In this document: piece after piece, positions 10,938 to 21,569 of the stretch | Layout: each line of letters begins with the position of its first letter | Position numbering within the stretch: the stretch's first letter is position 1 | Assembly (NCBI GenBank): GCA_002166865.1 | Contig: NHTQ01000002.1 | Span: 434,001 to 498,000, forward strand | From: Rhodobacteraceae bacterium WFHF2C18 | GTDB taxonomy: Bacteria > Pseudomonadota > Alphaproteobacteria > Rhodobacterales > Rhodobacteraceae | DNA length: 64,000 bases | Reading direction: 5' to 3' | Program-made: the position numbers and the translations under genes | Notes under the pieces: model-generated | Database searches by the model: none | What the model saw: only the letters and a program-made list of their open reading frames with translations | Told to the model about the DNA's origin: nothing

Positions 10938-12563
10938 GTGCCTACAGGCCAGCAGGATAACGTACGTGATCTGTTCGTGATCGGCGGCGGCATCAACGGA
11001 TGCGGCATCGCGCGCGACGCGGCCGGCCGGGGATTGTCCGTGGAGCTCGCCGAAAAGGACGATCTGGCGGCGGCGACTTCCTCTGCCTCGACCAAGCTGT
11101 TCCACGGCGGCCTTCGGTATTTGGAATATTTCGAATTCCGTCTCGTGCGCGAGGCCCTCGTCGAACGCGAAACGCTCCTGCGCAACATGCCGCATATCAG
11201 CTGGCCCATGCGGTTCGTCCTGCCGTATCATCCCGACATGCGCTTCGAGGGGGAAACCCCGACATCCAAGTTGCTCAACCTCGTGATGCCGTGGATGAAG
11301 GGGCGGCGGCCGGCCTGGCTGATCCGGCTGGGGCTGTTTCTTTACGATCATCTGGGCGGGCGCAAGATCCTGCCGGGGACGCGGACGCTAGATCTACGCA
11401 GTGATCCCGCCGGCCGCCCCCTGAAGGACAAGTTCGAGCGAGCCTTCGAGTACTCCGATTGCTGGATCGAGGACGCGCGCCTGGTCGTGCTGAACGCGCG
11501 CGATGCGGCCGCGCGGGGCGCAACGATCCGAACACGAACGAAAGTCACCTCCGCCCGCCAGGTCGATGGCCTTTGGGAGATCGAGACGCAGGACACCGAA
11601 ACGGGCGAAACGGCACGGAGCCTTGCGCGGATGGTGGTCAACGCCGGCGGGCCCTGGGTGGAAAGCGTGATCCGCAGCACGCTGAGCATCAACTCGCAGG
11701 AGGGCGTGCGCCTTGTGCGCGGCAGCCATATCGTCACCCGCAAGCTGTTCGACCATGACAAGTGCTACTTCTTCCAGGGCACGGACGGGCGGATCATCTT
11801 CGCGATCCCCTATGAGACGGATTTCACCCTGATCGGCACCACCGACGCCGATCATGACAGCATCTCGCAGCCGCCCGAGTGCACGGCGGAGGAGGCGCAG
11901 TACCTGTGCGACTTCGCGTCTGACTACTTCAGGCAGCCGGTGACCCGCGACGACATCGTCTGGACCTACTCCGGCGTGCGCCCGCTTTACGACGACGGGG
12001 CGAAGTCCGCCACGGCGGCCACGCGGGACTACGTGCTGTCGGTGGATGAAAGCGCCGGCGCGCCGCTGCTAAACGTCTTCGGTGGCAAGATCACGACCTA
12101 CCGCCGGCTGGCGGAATCCGCGATGGAACGGATCGGCGCGCATTTTCCGCGCCTCGGCGGAAGCTGGACCGCCGACGCGGCCTTGCCCGGCGGGGATTTC
12201 GCCGTGGAGGAGGTCGCGGCGCGGATCGACGGTCTGAAGGCGCGCTACCCGTTTCTGGACGACTACTGGGCCCGGCGGCTGGTGCGCGCCTACGGGTCCG
12301 AGGCCGAGGAGATTCTGGGGGATGCCCGCAGTGCCGATGATCTTGGCGAGGCGTTCGGCGCGAGCCTGACCGCGCGCGAGGTGGCGTGGCTGATGGAGCG
12401 GGAATTCGCGCGCACCGCCGAGGACGTGCTGTGGCGCCGGTCGAAACTGGGGCTGCGGATGACCGCGGGCGAGGTTGCGGCGCTGTCCGACTGGATGCGG
12501 CGTCAGCGCGCGGCCGAAGGCGGCGCCCCCTCGGCGGCTTACGGACAAGGGAGGACGGGATGA
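10938..12563 (+). CDS. glpD: Aerobic glycerol-3-phosphate dehydrogenase
   Basis: FAD-dependent membrane-associated enzyme oxidising glycerol 3-phosphate to dihydroxyacetone phosphate and passing electrons to quinone; 541 residues. The ADP-binding motif DLFVIGGGINGCGIARDAAG is at the N-terminus, followed by TSSASTKLFHGGLRYLE, a hallmark of GlpD. The C-terminal third is the helical cap. Two GTG codons (10932 and 10938) are in frame; 10938 is chosen because GGAGGAGG lies about six bases before it. It overlaps the next gene by ATGA and heads the glycerol operon. Confidence 0.96.
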   Translation: MPTGQQDNVRDLFVIGGGINGCGIARDAAGRGLSVELAEKDDLAAATSSASTKLFHGGLRYLEYFEFRLVREALVERETLLRNMPHISWPMRFVLPYHPDMRFEGETPTSKLLNLVMPWMKGRRPAWLIRLGLFLYDHLGGRKILPGTRTLDLRSDPAGRPLKDKFERAFEYSDCWIEDARLVVLNARDAAARGATIRTRTKVTSARQVDGLWEIETQDTETGETARSLARMVVNAGGPWVESVIRSTLSINSQEGVRLVRGSHIVTRKLFDHDKCYFFQGTDGRIIFAIPYETDFTLIGTTDADHDSISQPPECTAEEAQYLCDFASDYFRQPVTRDDIVWTYSGVRPLYDDGAKSATAATRDYVLSVDESAGAPLLNVFGGKITTYRRLAESAMERIGAHFPRLGGSWTADAALPGGDFAVEEVAARIDGLKARYPFLDDYWARRLVRAYGSEAEEILGDARSADDLGEAFGASLTAREVAWLMEREFARTAEDVLWRRSKLGLRMTAGEVAALSDWMRRQRAAEGGAPSAAYGQGRTG

Positions 12564-13648
12564 CCCTGACGCTTGAGGGTGTATCGAAGGTGGTCAACGG
12601 GCAGGTGCATATCCATGCGACCGACCTGACCTTGCAGAAGGGCACGATGAACGTGCTGCTGGGGCCGACGCTGGCGGGCAAGACCTCGCTCATGCGGTTG
12701 ATGGCCGGTCTCGACGAGCCGACGGCGGGGCGGATCCTCTGGGACGGGACCGATGTCACCGGCATGCGCGTGCAGGATCGCAAGGTCGCCATGGTTTACC
12801 AGCAGTTCATCAACTATCCGTCGATGAGCGTGTACGAGAACATCGCCTCGCCCCTGCACCTGCAGCGCCGGCCAAAGGATGAGATCGACCGCCGCGTGCG
12901 CGAGACGGCCGAGCTGATGCAGCTGGCCCCGATGCTGGAGCGCAAGCCGCTGGAACTGTCGGGCGGGCAGCAGCAGCGTTGCGCGCTGGCCCGCGCGCTG
13001 GTCAAGGACGCGGGCCTGGTGCTGCTGGACGAGCCGCTGGCCAACCTGGACTACAAGCTGCGCGAGGAACTGCGCGCCGAGATTCCGCGCATCTTCGAGG
13101 CTGCCGGCAGCATCTTCGTCTATGCCACGACCGAACCGGAAGAGGCGCTGCTGCTGGGGGGATCGACCGCTACGCTATGGGAAGGGCGCATCACCCAGTT
13201 CGGGCCGACGCCCGAGGTCTACCGCACGCCGCGGGACGCCACCACTGCGCGCGTCTTCAGCGACCCGCCGATGAATTTCCTGCGTGTCACCAAGCAGGGC
13301 GGGCGGCTGATGTTCGGCGACGGGCAATCCACACAGGCCCTCGGGCCGCTGGCCGATCTGGCCGAGGGCGTCTACGTGGCCGGGTTCCGGCCCAATCACC
13401 TGGAACTCGACCGGCCCGCGCGCGACGTGCTGGAATTCACCGCGCAGCTGTCCGTGACAGAGATCACGGGCTCGGAAACCTTCGTGCACCTCGATCATCA
13501 CGGCGAACGCTGGGTGGGTCTGGTGCACGGAGTGCGCGACCTGGACCTGGGCGCGAACCTGCAGGTCTACCTGGATCCCGCCCATGTCTACGTTTTCGCC
13601 GAGTCGGGCACGCTGGTGGCCCCCGCGGCCTATGCGCAGGCGGCCTGA
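12560..13648 (+). CDS. glpS: Glycerol ABC transporter ATP-binding subunit GlpS
   Basis: A 362-residue cytoplasmic ATPase of the sugar-type ABC importer family. Walker A is GPTLAGKT (35-42), the signature LSGGQ (133-137) is canonical, Walker B is LVLLDE (153-158), and a C-terminal TOBE-like domain follows. The H-loop histidine is replaced: the position reads FVYATTEPEEA with Thr191 where THD is usual. The next gene encodes a second, complementary ATPase, so the pair is probably a heterodimer. Start codon overlaps the glpD stop. The order glpS-glpT-glpP-glpQ-glpV matches the glycerol transporter described in Rhizobium leguminosarum. Confidence 0.9.
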   Translation: MTLTLEGVSKVVNGQVHIHATDLTLQKGTMNVLLGPTLAGKTSLMRLMAGLDEPTAGRILWDGTDVTGMRVQDRKVAMVYQQFINYPSMSVYENIASPLHLQRRPKDEIDRRVRETAELMQLAPMLERKPLELSGGQQQRCALARALVKDAGLVLLDEPLANLDYKLREELRAEIPRIFEAAGSIFVYATTEPEEALLLGGSTATLWEGRITQFGPTPEVYRTPRDATTARVFSDPPMNFLRVTKQGGRLMFGDGQSTQALGPLADLAEGVYVAGFRPNHLELDRPARDVLEFTAQLSVTEITGSETFVHLDHHGERWVGLVHGVRDLDLGANLQVYLDPAHVYVFAESGTLVAPAAYAQAA

Positions 13649-13659
13649 GGGAGGAGCGA

Positions 13660-14739
13660 ATGGCAAAGATCACCCTGGACAACCTGGCGCATTCCTACCT
13701 GCCCGAGCCGAAGCGGGAGGAGGACTACGCGCTCAAGGAGCTCAACCACGTCTGGGCCGATGGCGAGGCCTATGCGCTTCTGGGCGCTTCCGGTTGCGGG
13801 AAATCCACGCTGCTGAACATCATCTCCGGCCTGCTGCAGCCCAGCCAGGGGCGCATCCTGTTCAACGATCACGACGTGACGCACCAGCCGACCGCGGCGC
13901 GCAACATCGCGCAGGTCTTCCAGTTCCCGGTGGTCTACGACACCATGAGCGTGCACGACAACCTGGCCTTTCCGCTGCGTAATCGCGGGGCCGATCCGAC
14001 CTACATCCGTGACCGCGTGCAGGCCATCGCGCGCATGATCGGCATGGAGGAAAGGCTCGGCCGCAAGGCGCGGGGCCTGACGGCTGATGCCAAGCAGAAG
14101 ATCAGCCTGGGCCGGGGCATGGTGCGCGAGGACGTGAACGCGTTGTTGTTCGACGAGCCGCTGACGGTGATCGACCCGCACATGAAATGGGAACTGCGCA
14201 CGCAGCTCAAGGCCCTGCACCACGAGTTCGGCCATACCATGATCTACGTCACCCACGACCAGACCGAGGCGCTGACCTTCGCTGACAAGGTGGTCGTAAT
14301 GCACGAGGGCCGCGTGGTGCAGATCGGCACCCCGCAGGAACTGTTCCGGCGGCCCGCGCATACCTTCGTGGGCTATTTCATCGGCTCGCCGGGGATGAAC
14401 CTGCTGGATGCGACGGTGCGGGGCGATACAGCCGTGATCGACGGCACGGAAATCCCGCTCGGCCGGAGTTACGGGCAGCCCTCGGGCAAGGTCCAGATCG
14501 GCGTGCGGCCCGAGTTCACGCGCCTGGTGACGGGCAACGAGGGCCTGCACGTCAAGGTGGGGCGCGTGGAGGACGTGGGCCGGCACAAGATCGTGCGCAC
14601 GGACTCCTTCGGGACGGAAGTCAACGTGATAGCCGGCGAGGGGACCGAGATCCCCGCCAACGCCGAGCGCGTGCGCTTCGATCCCGAGGGGATCAACGTC
14701 TACGTCGATGACTGGCGTATCGGCGGAGAAGCAGCATGA
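13660..14739 (+). CDS. glpT: Glycerol ABC transporter ATP-binding subunit GlpT
   Basis: A 359-residue second ATPase of the glycerol importer. Walker A GASGCGKST (42-50), Walker B ALLFDE (161-166) and the H-loop YVTHDQTEA with His199 are canonical, but the signature motif is degenerate: residues 140-144 read LTADA, followed by KQKIS, instead of LSGGQ. This is complementary to GlpS, which keeps LSGGQ and lacks the H-loop His. A TOBE-like domain forms the C-terminus. The ribosome-binding site GGGAGGAG precedes the ATG, 11 bases after the glpS stop. It is not related to the MFS glycerol-phosphate antiporter also called GlpT. Confidence 0.9.
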   Translation: MAKITLDNLAHSYLPEPKREEDYALKELNHVWADGEAYALLGASGCGKSTLLNIISGLLQPSQGRILFNDHDVTHQPTAARNIAQVFQFPVVYDTMSVHDNLAFPLRNRGADPTYIRDRVQAIARMIGMEERLGRKARGLTADAKQKISLGRGMVREDVNALLFDEPLTVIDPHMKWELRTQLKALHHEFGHTMIYVTHDQTEALTFADKVVVMHEGRVVQIGTPQELFRRPAHTFVGYFIGSPGMNLLDATVRGDTAVIDGTEIPLGRSYGQPSGKVQIGVRPEFTRLVTGNEGLHVKVGRVEDVGRHKIVRTDSFGTEVNVIAGEGTEIPANAERVRFDPEGINVYVDDWRIGGEAA

Positions 14740-14785
14740 CACCGTCGGCGCATCTCGGATGCCGCCACGGTCGGGAGGAGGAATG

Positions 14786-15657
14786 ATGGAAAAGACAGTC
14801 AATCAGAAGGCCTGGCTTCTGGTCCTGCCGGTTCTGGTTCTGGTGGCGTTCTCGGCGATCGTGCCGCTCATGACGGTTGTCAACTACGCGGTGCAGGACA
14901 GCTTCGGCCAGAACCAGTTCTTCTGGGCCGGCTTGATGTGGTTCGAGGATATCCTGACATCGGAACGCATGCACAACGCCCTGGGCCGGCAGGTCATGTT
15001 CACCGGCATCATCCTGGCCATCCAGGTGCCCTTGGGAATCTTCGTGGCGCTCAACATGCCGAAGAAGGGGTTCTGGGCCACCTTCTGCCTTGTCGCAATG
15101 TCGCTGCCGCTGCTGATCCCGTGGAACGTGGTGGGCACGATCTGGCAGATCTTCGGCCGGGTGGACATCGGGCTGCTGGGCTACACGCTGGATGCGCTCG
15201 GGATCGATTACAACTACACGCAGGATGCGCTGGACGCTTGGGTGACGCTGATCGTCATGGATGTCTGGCACTGGACCTCACTGGTCGCGTTGCTGGCCTA
15301 TGCCGGGCTGAAATCGATCCCCGATGCCTATTACCAGGCGGCCAAGATCGACCAGGCGAGCCGCTGGAAGGTGTTTCGGTACATCGAGCTGCCCAAGATG
15401 CGCGGCGTGCTGACCATCGCGATCCTGCTGCGCTTCATGGATAGTTTCAAGATCTACACCGAACCCTTCGTCGTCACCGGGGGTGGGCCGGGCAACGCCA
15501 CCACCTTTCTGTCGATCGACTTGGTGAAGATGGCGCTGGGGCAGTTCGACCTCGGGCCCGCGGCCGCATTCTCTATCGTCTACTTCCTGGTGATCCTTGC
15601 GATTTCCTGGGTGTTCTACACCGTCATGACCAATCTGGACAAAGAGGAGGGCGCGTG

Positions 15658-15658
<1 letters not shown>
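14786..15658 (+). CDS. glpP: Glycerol ABC transporter permease GlpP
   Basis: A 290-residue inner-membrane permease of the MalF type with six hydrophobic segments. The coupling-helix EAA loop reads YYQAAKIDQASRWKVFRYIELP near residue 195, where it contacts the ATPase subunits. Two adjacent ATGs (14783 and 14786) follow GGGAGGAGG; the second gives the better spacing. The stop overlaps the start of the next permease gene. Part of the glycerol operon; substrate assigned from neighbours. Confidence 0.88.
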
Positions 15659-16557
<899 letters not shown>

Positions 16558-16568
16558 GGAGGACCGCC

Positions 16569-16976
16569 ATGTCCGCGACCCGCAAGCTCGATCTCGCGTT
16601 CCTCGGTATCGCCGCTCTGTGGCTGATCTTTGCCGTATGGCTGTTGCTGGTCACACCCGCCGGCCCCGATGGCGGCATCGGCTGGACCCAGCCGCTGATT
16701 CGGCAGGGCTGGATGGCCTGGACCCTGCCGACGGCGCTTTTCTTTCATGTCATCGCCGGTCTGCTTCTCGTCTTCAGCTACCTCGGGCTGCGTTTTCCCG
16801 AACGTCCGCGGCGCGGCATTCTGGGAATCGAGACCACGCGCGGGGACCGGCTTTTCATCACGCTTCTCGGCTCGGCCTTCATCAACCTGATCTGGCTGGG
16901 CTTCACGATTGGTCCGCAGCCCTGGGCGCTGCTGGCCTGTCTGGTCTACGCCGCAGCGGTCTTCCGCTGGGTGTGA
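16569..16976 (+). CDS. DUF2160 small membrane protein of the glycerol transporter operon
   Basis: A 135-residue protein with four hydrophobic segments. The core (residues 45-115: GWMAWTLPTALFFHV, PRRGILGIETTRGDRLFITL, FINLIWLGF) matches the DUF2160 family of predicted small integral membrane proteins. Compared with the usual 90-100 residues, this copy has an extra N-terminal membrane segment. It lies between the permease and binding-protein genes with an AGGAGG ribosome-binding site, so it is made with the transporter. Function not known; an accessory or stabilising subunit is inference. Confidence 0.82.
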   Translation: MSATRKLDLAFLGIAALWLIFAVWLLLVTPAGPDGGIGWTQPLIRQGWMAWTLPTALFFHVIAGLLLVFSYLGLRFPERPRRGILGIETTRGDRLFITLLGSAFINLIWLGFTIGPQPWALLACLVYAAAVFRWV

Positions 16977-17026
16977 GCAGGCGAACCCGTATCGAAACCG
17001 CAAAGTCGACCAAAGGGAGGAACGAC

Positions 17027-18736
17027 ATGAAACACGCGATACGCACATCCACGGCCCTCGCCGTGGCGCTGACGGCCTTCGGCCTGCCGGCGCAGGCGGA
17101 CATGGAGGCCGCCAAGGCCTTCCTCGATGAGCACATCGAGCGCTCAGCGCTGAGCCGCGCCGAGCAGGAAGAGGAAATGCAGTGGTTTATCAACGCCGCC
17201 GAGCCTTTCCAGGACATGGACATCACCGTCGTGTCCGAGACCATCACCACGCATGAATACGAGTCGAAAGTGCTGGCGCCGGCGTTCAGCGCGATAACCG
17301 GTATCAACGTCACCCACGACCTGATCGGCGAGGGCGACGTGGTCGAGAAGTTGCAGACCCAGATGCAGTCGGGCCAGAACATCTACGACGCCTACATAAA
17401 CGATGCTGACCTGATCGGCACGCACTGGCGGTACCAGCAGGTGCGCAACCTGACCGACTGGATGGACGGCGAGGGCGCGGATGTCACCAACCCGAACCTG
17501 AACCTTGACGACTTCATCGGCACCTCGTTCACCACCGCGCCCGACGGCAAGCTCTACCAGTTGCCGTCGCAGCAGTTCGCCAACCTCTACTGGTTCCGCT
17601 ACGACTGGTTCAACGACCCCGAGATCCAGGCCGAGTTCAAGGAGGAATACGGCTACGACCTCGGTGTGCCGCGCAACTGGTCGGCCTACGAGGACATCGC
17701 CGAGTTCTTCACCGGCCGCGAGATCGACGGTGAGGAAGTCTATGGCAACATGGACTACGGCAAGAAGGACCCCAGCCTCGGCTGGCGCTTCACCGACGCC
17801 TGGATGTCGATGGCCGGCATGGGGTCGAAGGGCGAACCCAACGGCCTGCCGGTCGACGAATGGGGCATCCGCGTCAACGACAAGAGCCAGCCGGTGGGCT
17901 CCTGCGTTGACCGGGGCGGTGCGACGAACGCGCCCGCGGCGGTCTATGCCATCGAGAAGTACAAGTATTGGCTGGAAAACTTCACGCCGCCCGCGGCGTC
18001 GGGCATGACCTTCTCCGAGGCGGGGCCGGTCCCCGCGCAGGGCAACATCGCCCAGCAGATGTTCTGGTACACCGCCTTCACCGCCGACATGGTCAAGGAG
18101 GGCCTGCCGGTGATGAACGAGGACGGCACGCCCAAGTGGCGCATGGCCCCCAGCCCGCACGGCGCCTACTGGGAAGAGGGCATGAAGGTCGGCTACCAGG
18201 ACGTGGGGTCCTGGACGCTTATGAAGTCCACGCCGGTGGACCGCGCCAAGGCTGCGTGGCTCTACGCGCAGTTCGTGACCTCGATGACCGTGGACGTGGA
18301 AAAATCCCACGAGGGGCTGACCTTCATCCGGGACTCCACGATCAACCACGAAAGCTTCACCGAGCGGGCGCCGAAGCTGGGCGGCCTGGTCGAGTTCTAT
18401 CGCTCGCCCGCACGCGTGCGCTGGTCGGACACGGGCACCAACGTGCCGGACTATCCCAAGCTCGCGCAGCTGTGGTGGCAGAACATCGGCGACGCCTCCT
18501 CGGGTGCCAAGACGGCCAAGGAGGCCCTGACGTCGCTGTGCGAGGCGCAGGAACAGGTGCTGTCGCGGCTCGAACGCGCCGGCATCCAGGGTGAGCTGGG
18601 TCCGAACCTCAACGAGGAGCGGGATCCGGAGTACTGGCTCAGCCAGCCGGGTGCGCCGAAGCCCGAACTGGACAACGAAAAGCCCGAGCCGATCACCGTC
18701 GGCTACGACGAGCTGATCAAGTCCTGGCAGGAGTGA
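17027..18736 (+). CDS. glpV: Glycerol ABC transporter substrate-binding protein GlpV
   Basis: A 569-residue periplasmic binding protein with a Sec signal peptide (first 24 residues, cut near AQA-DM). At about 570 residues it is larger than typical sugar-binding proteins of 400-430, as is known for this glycerol-binding branch. Aromatic-rich segments ([35 protein letters not shown]) would line the ligand cleft. It follows the DUF2160 gene with a GGGAGG ribosome-binding site and precedes glpK. Two GC-rich hairpins after the stop may stabilise its transcript. Confidence 0.9.
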   Translation: MKHAIRTSTALAVALTAFGLPAQADMEAAKAFLDEHIERSALSRAEQEEEMQWFINAAEPFQDMDITVVSETITTHEYESKVLAPAFSAITGINVTHDLIGEGDVVEKLQTQMQSGQNIYDAYINDADLIGTHWRYQQVRNLTDWMDGEGADVTNPNLNLDDFIGTSFTTAPDGKLYQLPSQQFANLYWFRYDWFNDPEIQAEFKEEYGYDLGVPRNWSAYEDIAEFFTGREIDGEEVYGNMDYGKKDPSLGWRFTDAWMSMAGMGSKGEPNGLPVDEWGIRVNDKSQPVGSCVDRGGATNAPAAVYAIEKYKYWLENFTPPAASGMTFSEAGPVPAQGNIAQQMFWYTAFTADMVKEGLPVMNEDGTPKWRMAPSPHGAYWEEGMKVGYQDVGSWTLMKSTPVDRAKAAWLYAQFVTSMTVDVEKSHEGLTFIRDSTINHESFTERAPKLGGLVEFYRSPARVRWSDTGTNVPDYPKLAQLWWQNIGDASSGAKTAKEALTSLCEAQEQVLSRLERAGIQGELGPNLNEERDPEYWLSQPGAPKPELDNEKPEPITVGYDELIKSWQE

Positions 18737-18745
18737 TCGAAACCG

Positions 18746-18794
18746 GCCGGGGCCCGCGCGGCCCCGGCTATCCGCCGGCCCGCCCCGGCGGGCC
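18746..18794 (+). repeat. Tandem GC hairpins between glpV and glpK
   Basis: Two adjacent perfect inverted repeats: GCCGGGGCC with a five-base loop and GGCCCCGGC (18746-18768), then GGCCCGCC, a two-base loop and GGCGGGCC (18777-18794). Neither is followed by a T-run, so they look less like a terminator than like the intercistronic hairpins that protect binding-protein mRNA or reduce expression of downstream genes. Confidence 0.55.
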
Positions 18795-18824
18795 GCCGCC
18801 GAGTTCCAGCCGCAGGTTCGAACC

Positions 18825-20324
18825 ATGACCCATATCCTTGCCATCGACCAGGGCACGACATCGTCGCGGGCGATCCTGTTCGACTCCGCGATGACGGTCA
18901 CGGCCGTCGCGCAGGAAGAGTTTCCCCAGTATTATCCCCACAGCGGCTGGGTCGAGCACGACCCGGCGGACCTTTGGGTCACCACCGCCGGCACCTGCCG
19001 CGAGGTGATCGAGCGCGCGGGCCTGCGGCCCGACGACATCGCCGCGATCGGCATCACCAACCAGCGCGAGACAACGCTCGTCTGGGACCGAAGGACGGGC
19101 GAGCCCATCCACAATGCCATCGTCTGGCAGGACCGGCGCACCGCGCCGCTATGCCGCGATCTGCGCGCAGCCGGCCATGAGGGCATGGTCAGCGACCGTA
19201 CCGGGCTGCTGCTGGATCCCTACTTCTCGGGGACCAAGCTGAAATGGATACTCGACACGGTCGAGGGCGCGCGGGAGCGCGCCCGCGCCGGGGAGCTGCT
19301 GTTCGGGACGGTGGATACCTACCTGATCTGGAAACTTACCGGCGGCAAGGTCCATGCCACCGATGCGACCAATGCCGCGCGCACCCTGCTCTTTGACATC
19401 CGCAAGGGCCGCTGGAGCCAGAGCATGTGCGCGCTTCTGGACATTCCGCCCGAGATGCTGCCCCAAGTGCATGACTGCGCCGCCGACTACGGCATGACAC
19501 GGCCCGATCTTTTCGGCCGGCCCATCCCGATTTGCGGCGTGGCCGGCGACCAGCAGGCGGCCACGGTGGGGCAGGCCTGCTTTGCCCCCGGCATGCTGAA
19601 GTCCACCTATGGCACGGGCTGCTTCGCGCTTCTGAACACGGGGGATGCGCCCGTGGCCTCGCAGCACAGGCTGCTGACCACCATCGCCTACCAGCTGGAC
19701 GGACGGCCCACCTACGCGCTGGAGGGGGCGATCTTCATCGCCGGGGCGGTCGTGCAGTGGCTGCGCGACGGGCTGAAGATCATCCGCGAGGCGGCAGAGA
19801 CGCAGCCCCTGGCCGAAACCGCCGACCCCGGGCAGGAGGTCGTTCTGGTGCCGGCCTTCACCGGACTCGGCGCGCCCTACTGGAACGCCGAATGCCGCGG
19901 GGCGATTTTCGGACTGACGCGCAATTCCGGCCCCGCGGAATTCGCCCGCGCGGCCCTGGAAAGCGTGGGCTACCAGACCCGCGACCTGCTGGATGCCATG
20001 CAGGCGGACTGGGAAGGGCATACCGGCAAGCCCGGCGGCGTGGCGACCCTGCGCGTGGACGGGGGGATGAGCGCCTCGGACTGGGCCATGCAGTTCCTCT
20101 CCGACATCATCGCCGCGCCGGTTGATCGCCCCAGGGTGCTGGAGACCACGGCCCTTGGCGCCGCGTGGCTGGCCGGGATGCAGGCCGGCGTGTACCCCGC
20201 GCAGGCGGAATTCGCGGATCGCTGGGCGCTGGAGCGGCAGTTCACCCCGCGCATGGATGCCGCCACCCGCGCGGCCAAGTTCGGCGCGTGGCAGCGCGCC
20301 GTGCGGGCCGCGCAGGAGTTCTAG
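18825..20324 (+). CDS. glpK: Glycerol kinase
   Basis: Cytoplasmic FGGY-family kinase converting glycerol and ATP to glycerol 3-phosphate; 499 residues, the normal length. The phosphate-1 motif [12 protein letters not shown] is at residues 5-16, GITNQRETT and WQDRRT follow, and the second-domain motif is [10 protein letters not shown]. Ser/Thr and Arg residues of the glycerol site lie in these segments. It follows the transporter genes and shares three bases of spacing with the Fe-alcohol dehydrogenase gene, completing uptake-phosphorylation-oxidation in one locus. Confidence 0.97.
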   Translation: MTHILAIDQGTTSSRAILFDSAMTVTAVAQEEFPQYYPHSGWVEHDPADLWVTTAGTCREVIERAGLRPDDIAAIGITNQRETTLVWDRRTGEPIHNAIVWQDRRTAPLCRDLRAAGHEGMVSDRTGLLLDPYFSGTKLKWILDTVEGARERARAGELLFGTVDTYLIWKLTGGKVHATDATNAARTLLFDIRKGRWSQSMCALLDIPPEMLPQVHDCAADYGMTRPDLFGRPIPICGVAGDQQAATVGQACFAPGMLKSTYGTGCFALLNTGDAPVASQHRLLTTIAYQLDGRPTYALEGAIFIAGAVVQWLRDGLKIIREAAETQPLAETADPGQEVVLVPAFTGLGAPYWNAECRGAIFGLTRNSGPAEFARAALESVGYQTRDLLDAMQADWEGHTGKPGGVATLRVDGGMSASDWAMQFLSDIIAAPVDRPRVLETTALGAAWLAGMQAGVYPAQAEFADRWALERQFTPRMDAATRAAKFGAWQRAVRAAQEF

Positions 20325-20327
20325 CCC

Positions 20328-21485
20328 GTGCCCGGGGCGATCGCACCCTTTTCGCTGATGTGTCCGGGCCGCATTCATTTCGGCCGGGGCGCCGCCGCGC
20401 GCCTTTCCGAGGTCGCGGCGGGCTTTGGCGGGCCCGTCCTGCTTGTGCAGGGGGCGACACCCGCGCGCACCGCCTGGGCCGACGAGGCGCTTGCCGCGAC
20501 GGGGAGGGCGCCGATCCGGATCAGCGTGAGCGGCGAACCCACGCTGCCCGCTCTGGAGACGGCCCTGGCAACGGCGCGGGCAGGGGCCCCGCGGGCCGTG
20601 GTGGCCGTGGGCGGCGGTGCCGTGGTGGACATGGCCAAGGCATTGGCCGCGCTCGTCCCCGCCACGGGCGCGGTCCTCGACCACCTGGAGGTCGTGGGCA
20701 GGGGCCGCCCGCTTGAGCATGACCCGCTCCCCATGGTCGCGCTGCCCACGACGGCGGGCACCGGCGCCGAGGTGACGAAGAATGCCGTGATCGGGGTGCC
20801 CGAGGCCCGCCGCAAGGTCAGTCTGCGCGACGCGCGCATGATCCCGGAGGTGGCCATCGTCGACCCCGCGCTGACCGACGGCCTGCCGGATGCGCAGACC
20901 CTGGCGGGCGGGCTGGACGCGCTGACGCAGGTGATCGAGCCCTACCTGTGCACCCGGGCCAACCCGGCAACCGACGCCCTGTGCCGGGCGGCGATTCCCG
21001 CCGGGCTGTCGGCGCTGCCGGCCCTGATGCGGGGCGAGGATCCGGGCCAGCGCGACCAGATGGCCTGGGTCAGCCTCTGCGGCGGGATTGCGCTGGCCAA
21101 CGCCGGGCTGGGCGCGGTGCACGGGCTGGCCGGCGTGCTGGGTGGCGTCACCGGCGCGCCCCACGGGGCGCTGTGCGGGGCCCTGCTGCCGCATGTACTG
21201 CGCATGAACGCGGCGCGCGTGACCGACCCGGCGGCGAGGGCGCGCCTTGACGAAGTCCTGGCCATGATCGCGGCCGCCTTTGGTGCCGCCACCCCGCAAG
21301 AGGCCCCGGCGCGCCTGGCCGAATGGGCCAAGGCCCAGGGCCTGCCGGGCCTGTCCGACATGGGCCTGACGACCGCGCGTCATGCCGACGTTGCCGAGGC
21401 CGCGCAGGCGTCCTCGGCGATGAAGCCGAACCCGGCCGCGCTGTCGCCGGCCGATCTGACCGAAATCCTCCGCGCTGCCGCCTGA
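20328..21485 (+). CDS. Iron-containing alcohol dehydrogenase
   Basis: A 385-residue group III metal-dependent alcohol dehydrogenase or maleylacetate-reductase-like enzyme, NAD(P)-dependent and cytoplasmic. The nucleotide-binding motif VVAVGGGAVVDMAKALAAL and LPTTAGTGAEVT are diagnostic; metal ligands are expected in the DALTQVIEPYL and GAVHGLAGVLG segments, with HG retained at each. The start is GTG, three bases after the glpK stop. The substrate is unknown; its place in the glycerol operon suggests a three-carbon alcohol or aldehyde, but family members act on many substrates. Confidence 0.88.
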   Translation: MPGAIAPFSLMCPGRIHFGRGAAARLSEVAAGFGGPVLLVQGATPARTAWADEALAATGRAPIRISVSGEPTLPALETALATARAGAPRAVVAVGGGAVVDMAKALAALVPATGAVLDHLEVVGRGRPLEHDPLPMVALPTTAGTGAEVTKNAVIGVPEARRKVSLRDARMIPEVAIVDPALTDGLPDAQTLAGGLDALTQVIEPYLCTRANPATDALCRAAIPAGLSALPALMRGEDPGQRDQMAWVSLCGGIALANAGLGAVHGLAGVLGGVTGAPHGALCGALLPHVLRMNAARVTDPAARARLDEVLAMIAAAFGAATPQEAPARLAEWAKAQGLPGLSDMGLTTARHADVAEAAQASSAMKPNPAALSPADLTEILRAAA

Positions 21486-21569
21486 TCGGCGCCTCGCGCC
21501 GGGCGCGGCCGGAACGCAAACCGCCGCTGGATGTTAGCGATACCAGGGGCCGACAGGAAAGGAAGACCC

